This document shows, piece by piece, positions 62,064 to 64,000 of a stretch of DNA of 64,000 bases. Numbering within the stretch: position 1 is the first letter of the stretch; every line of letters begins with the position of its first letter. The stretch spans positions 58,378 through 122,377 of IMG/VR virus record IMGVR_UViG_3300042519_000373; one strand, 5' to 3'. The stretch is from a virus. Position numbers and translations under genes: made by a program. The notes below the pieces were generated by a model that searched no databases, was not told the origin of the DNA, and saw only the letters and a list, made by a program, of their open reading frames with translations.

Positions 62064-62234
62064 TCACCAATGTCTAATAACACCAGCAATAATGAACAAA
62101 TTGGTTATCATGTACACAGATACAATTAGTGTACGAATAAGGGCAATACGATCAGCTTCTCGATCAGTATCGCCCATTTTTTCACCTAGGGCCTTGGCCC
62201 AAAGTCTCCATACTTTACGCAAATAGATCTTCAT
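62064..62234 (-). CDS. small membrane protein
   Basis: 56 residues from the ATG at 62234. A basic front (KIYLRKVWRLWAKALGEKMGDTDREADRIA), then one membrane segment (LIVSVYMITNLFIIAGVIRHW). From memory this VWRLWAKALGEK...DREAD...NxFIxAGVIRHW pattern is found in many T4-like cyanophages. Function unknown. It overlaps queD by 20 bases. Confidence 0.65.
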   Translation of the reverse strand: MKIYLRKVWRLWAKALGEKMGDTDREADRIALIRTLIVSVYMITNLFIIAGVIRHW

Positions 62235-62721
62235 TCCATTCACGATGACCTTCACGGAATGCCATGTTACTTTGGGTTTCACGTACTTCTACACGATAAC
62301 ACCAAAGACGTTTGCTTTCACCGTCACCCCACATGTCTGGAATGTAAACACCATTCACATACTTGTACAGCATATCGCTCAGTGCTTCGCAACCTAATGC
62401 TGGCAGTATTGTTAGCTTTGCTAACTTACGGCGTTCCATCTCTTTATAGAATTCTAGTTCTGGATCGTCGGCACTAACTAGGGTAGTGTGATCAAATTGA
62501 TCTTCTAAGATTTTTTTAAGTTCTTTTAAGCCACCGTAGTCAGCCGCCCAATTACGAACGTCTAGGTCGTTAGTTCCAAAATAGAACTTCATTGAAAAAC
62601 TGTATCCGTGATTTAGGTTACAGTGACTATCGGCTCTCCATTGGCGATATGCACATGGAAAAGCATCGTGATACTCTTTTGTCGAGGTGTACTTATATTG
62701 TACGGGTTGTAGATTTGCCAT
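62215..62721 (-). CDS. queD: 6-carboxytetrahydropterin synthase QueD
   Basis: A 168-residue T-fold enzyme. H33, C34 and H38 in DSHCNLNHGY form the zinc/catalytic motif, FDHTTLV (76-82) the next, and VEVRET near 149-154 the purine-binding Glu. It converts dihydroneopterin triphosphate to 6-carboxytetrahydropterin, the FolE to QueE link. It is far from folE and queE (about 55 kb) but has its own early promoter. Its leader is about 80 bases. Confidence 0.88.
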   Translation of the reverse strand: MANLQPVQYKYTSTKEYHDAFPCAYRQWRADSHCNLNHGYSFSMKFYFGTNDLDVRNWAADYGGLKELKKILEDQFDHTTLVSADDPELEFYKEMERRKLAKLTILPALGCEALSDMLYKYVNGVYIPDMWGDGESKRLWCYRVEVRETQSNMAFREGHREWNEDLFA

Positions 62722-62807
62722 CTCTAGTCTCCTTTGTAAGGTAGCAAGTTTGACGACATGCAGAATTTATAAAGCGGGGTGAAAGTCGTTAAAGACCGCT
62801 AGTAACT

Positions 62808-62836
62808 ATTATATAGGCAGATATTTATTCTGTCAA
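62808..62836 (-). promoter_or_regulatory. sigma-70 promoter for queD, with late box in its spacer
   Basis: Perfect TTGACA (62836-62831), 17-base spacer and TATAAT (62813-62808). The spacer contains ATAAATAT, so it could also serve late transcription. Confidence 0.85.
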
Positions 62837-62840
62837 GTGT

Positions 62841-63920
62841 TTAAGCTCTAATTTCACCAAAATTCTTCCAAGTGCCCGGAGTGCCAGATCTGACACAGAC
62901 CCAACCAATGAAGCCCTGTGGTAGAGGATTGTCATTCCATACAATGTCTCCTTGTTGGTAAGCACCTTGTGTTGGAGGTTCAACTCCACGCATCTGTAGC
63001 TTTCCGCCAATTCGAACATTCCCACCAACTTCAAATGCTTCAGTTGGATTCTTCACGTTGATGGCCAGTTTACCGTATGCACGAATAACTGTGCTGTCAC
63101 GGAGTTCATGTCCAAATGTAATATGGCCCTGTTCATCAATACTTACGCGAACTTGGTCATCTGTAATAATGTCCAGTGCCTTGGTATTCAGAGTACCGAT
63201 GCGGCCACGGCCTCGATCGTCTGAATCAATAACTACTTCAACATTATTTGGATAATCGTAAACTGTAAACAATGCAGTAGGAGCATCTTGTCCTAGGCTG
63301 AATCTATTAGCAATGGGGTTGTAAAAAACAAAGTCGTTAAAGTTTACAGCACCACTTACATTTAAGTCACGGAGTGTTCCTACAGTTTTTAAACTGGAAT
63401 TAACAATGCTACTGCCCAGGCTTTCGCTAGTAAGTACACTGGCACCACCAATAAGATAGTTTCTGCCTTTGGCAATTTCGATGCTTTCTGTACTAAAGAA
63501 TCGATCAGGACCAGCCATCAACACCAATTGTTTATTGTAAGGGGCACCTGGCCATAACAATCCTGTACCTACGTTTGTACCGCTTTCTCCGTGTGCAAAC
63601 TCTAGATATTGCTTTTCATAAATCTGATTTGTGATAATTTCTGTAGTACGAACAAATCCTGCATCTAGTACACCATAGATTTTAACATCCCCTCGGAATG
63701 TAGTGTTACCTTCGATGTTCTTTACATTCAGTGTCTGTACTGTAATTTTATCATCTTCTACAACTAACGTCTGTTTTGTAGCAAGATCTTTAATACCTGT
63801 GCTACCAAAATTGGTAATTGTTCCGCCATCAATAACATCGCCGCTAAAATCGTTTTCTACAATTAATAAGCTGCCGCGTGGAATATTTTCTAGATTACCT
63901 GCATCAAATGTCTTTACCAT
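62841..63920 (-). CDS. fibre-like structural protein
   Basis: A 359-residue beta-rich protein. Repeated short strands (TLNVKNIEGNTTFRGDVKIYG, GTLRDLNVSGAVNFNDFVFYN) like fibre shafts, then AFEVGGNVRIGGKLQMRGVEPP, and an end QQGDIVWNDNPLPQGFIGWVCVRSGTPGTW typical of T4-like phage fibres. It has a late-type box and hairpin upstream at the right edge. Confidence 0.72.
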   Translation of the reverse strand: MVKTFDAGNLENIPRGSLLIVENDFSGDVIDGGTITNFGSTGIKDLATKQTLVVEDDKITVQTLNVKNIEGNTTFRGDVKIYGVLDAGFVRTTEIITNQIYEKQYLEFAHGESGTNVGTGLLWPGAPYNKQLVLMAGPDRFFSTESIEIAKGRNYLIGGASVLTSESLGSSIVNSSLKTVGTLRDLNVSGAVNFNDFVFYNPIANRFSLGQDAPTALFTVYDYPNNVEVVIDSDDRGRGRIGTLNTKALDIITDDQVRVSIDEQGHITFGHELRDSTVIRAYGKLAINVKNPTEAFEVGGNVRIGGKLQMRGVEPPTQGAYQQGDIVWNDNPLPQGFIGWVCVRSGTPGTWKNFGEIRA

Positions 63921-63943
63921 GGTGTTGTTCCGTAAATGTGAGA

Positions 63944-63982
63944 AGCCCCTAAGTGCTTTTGTGTATTTAGCACATAGGGGCT
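63944..63982 (-). promoter_or_regulatory. strong hairpin with embedded late box at the right edge
   Basis: Arms AGCCCCTA-A-GTGCT (63944-63957) and AGCAC-A-TAGGGGCT (63969-63982), loop of 11 bases. On the minus strand CTAAATAC (63970-63963) starts at the stem end. It may be a terminator for a gene beyond the window joined to a late promoter for 62841-63920. No T-run follows. Confidence 0.5.
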
Positions 63983-64000
63983 CTACAGTTTAGGAACGAT

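Noticed and set aside
62722-62806. preQ1-type riboswitch before queD
   Set aside because: A GCGG/CCGC stem is present in the leader, but the conserved preQ1 loop and A-rich tail pattern could not be matched; kept only as a leader of unknown structure.
1-64000. tRNA genes, integrase, transposase or photosynthesis genes
   Set aside because: Looked for in coding and non-coding stretches; nothing recognisable was found.

Overview
This 64 kb window is part of the genome of a large, AT-rich, T4-like tailed phage. It is most like the marine and freshwater T4-like phages of cyanobacteria, SAR11 and related Gram-negative bacteria. The evidence is a T4-type replisome (family B polymerase gp43, sliding clamp gp45, clamp-loader gp44, T4 RNase H-like exonuclease), TAAATA late-promoter boxes, collagen-like Gly-Ala-Thr fibre proteins and almost gap-free packing with ATGA and TAATG start/stop overlaps. 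No integrase, tRNA, CRISPR array or insertion sequence was seen. A lipoprotein/inner-membrane spanin pair points to a Gram-negative host; the host itself cannot be named. Nearly all genes lie on the minus strand, so transcription runs from high to low coordinates. Only phoH (34000-34740) and a Lys/Ala/Pro-rich gene (59536-59880) are on the plus strand.

Layout. (1) 1-17.6 kb: DNA metabolism. A MoxR ATPase/metallopeptidase pair, T4 RNase H-like exonuclease, QueE, a MazG-like enzyme, a cupin, FolE, a sugar-nucleotide dehydrogenase, a glycosyltransferase, a T-fold protein, DpdA, gp45, gp43 and a DsbA-like protein. (2) 17.6-25 kb: a run of proteins whose N-termini resemble the T4 capsid-targeting peptide and which carry repeated G-[VM]-A-E motifs. 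It includes a 1602-residue multidomain protein (nucleotidyltransferase, ligase-like, cytidylyltransferase-like, LysM and GH24 lysozyme). (3) 25-30 kb: ClpA, peptide deformylase and DnaJ. (4) 30-32.6 kb: lysis genes (holin-like protein, two spanins, GH19 endolysin). (5) 34-41 kb: PhoH, gp44 and many small conserved genes, with a GroES-like co-chaperonin, a second MazG-like enzyme and a DnaE-like fragment. (6) 41-59.4 kb: structural and fibre genes, with a subtilisin-like protease, three collagen-like proteins, an Ig-like protein and a 2161-residue fibre. (7) 59.5-64 kb: a UV-damage endonuclease, two AbrB-like proteins, QueD and another fibre-like protein.

Regulation. Ten sites read as host sigma-70 promoters; nine are TTGAC[AT]-N17-TA[TGC][AG][AC]T-like and are near perfect. 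They precede replication and modification genes. Late-type TAAATA boxes precede virion genes. Terminators and promoters are fused in several places. The DNA polymerase leader holds two tandem hairpins with almost identical 8-nt loops, placed like the gp43 autoregulatory operator of T4.

The most coherent pathway is 7-deazaguanine DNA modification: FolE, QueD, QueE and the DNA transglycosylase DpdA are present. No QueC is recognisable, so 7-carboxy-7-deazaguanine (or a derivative made by an unidentified neighbour) is the likely inserted base.
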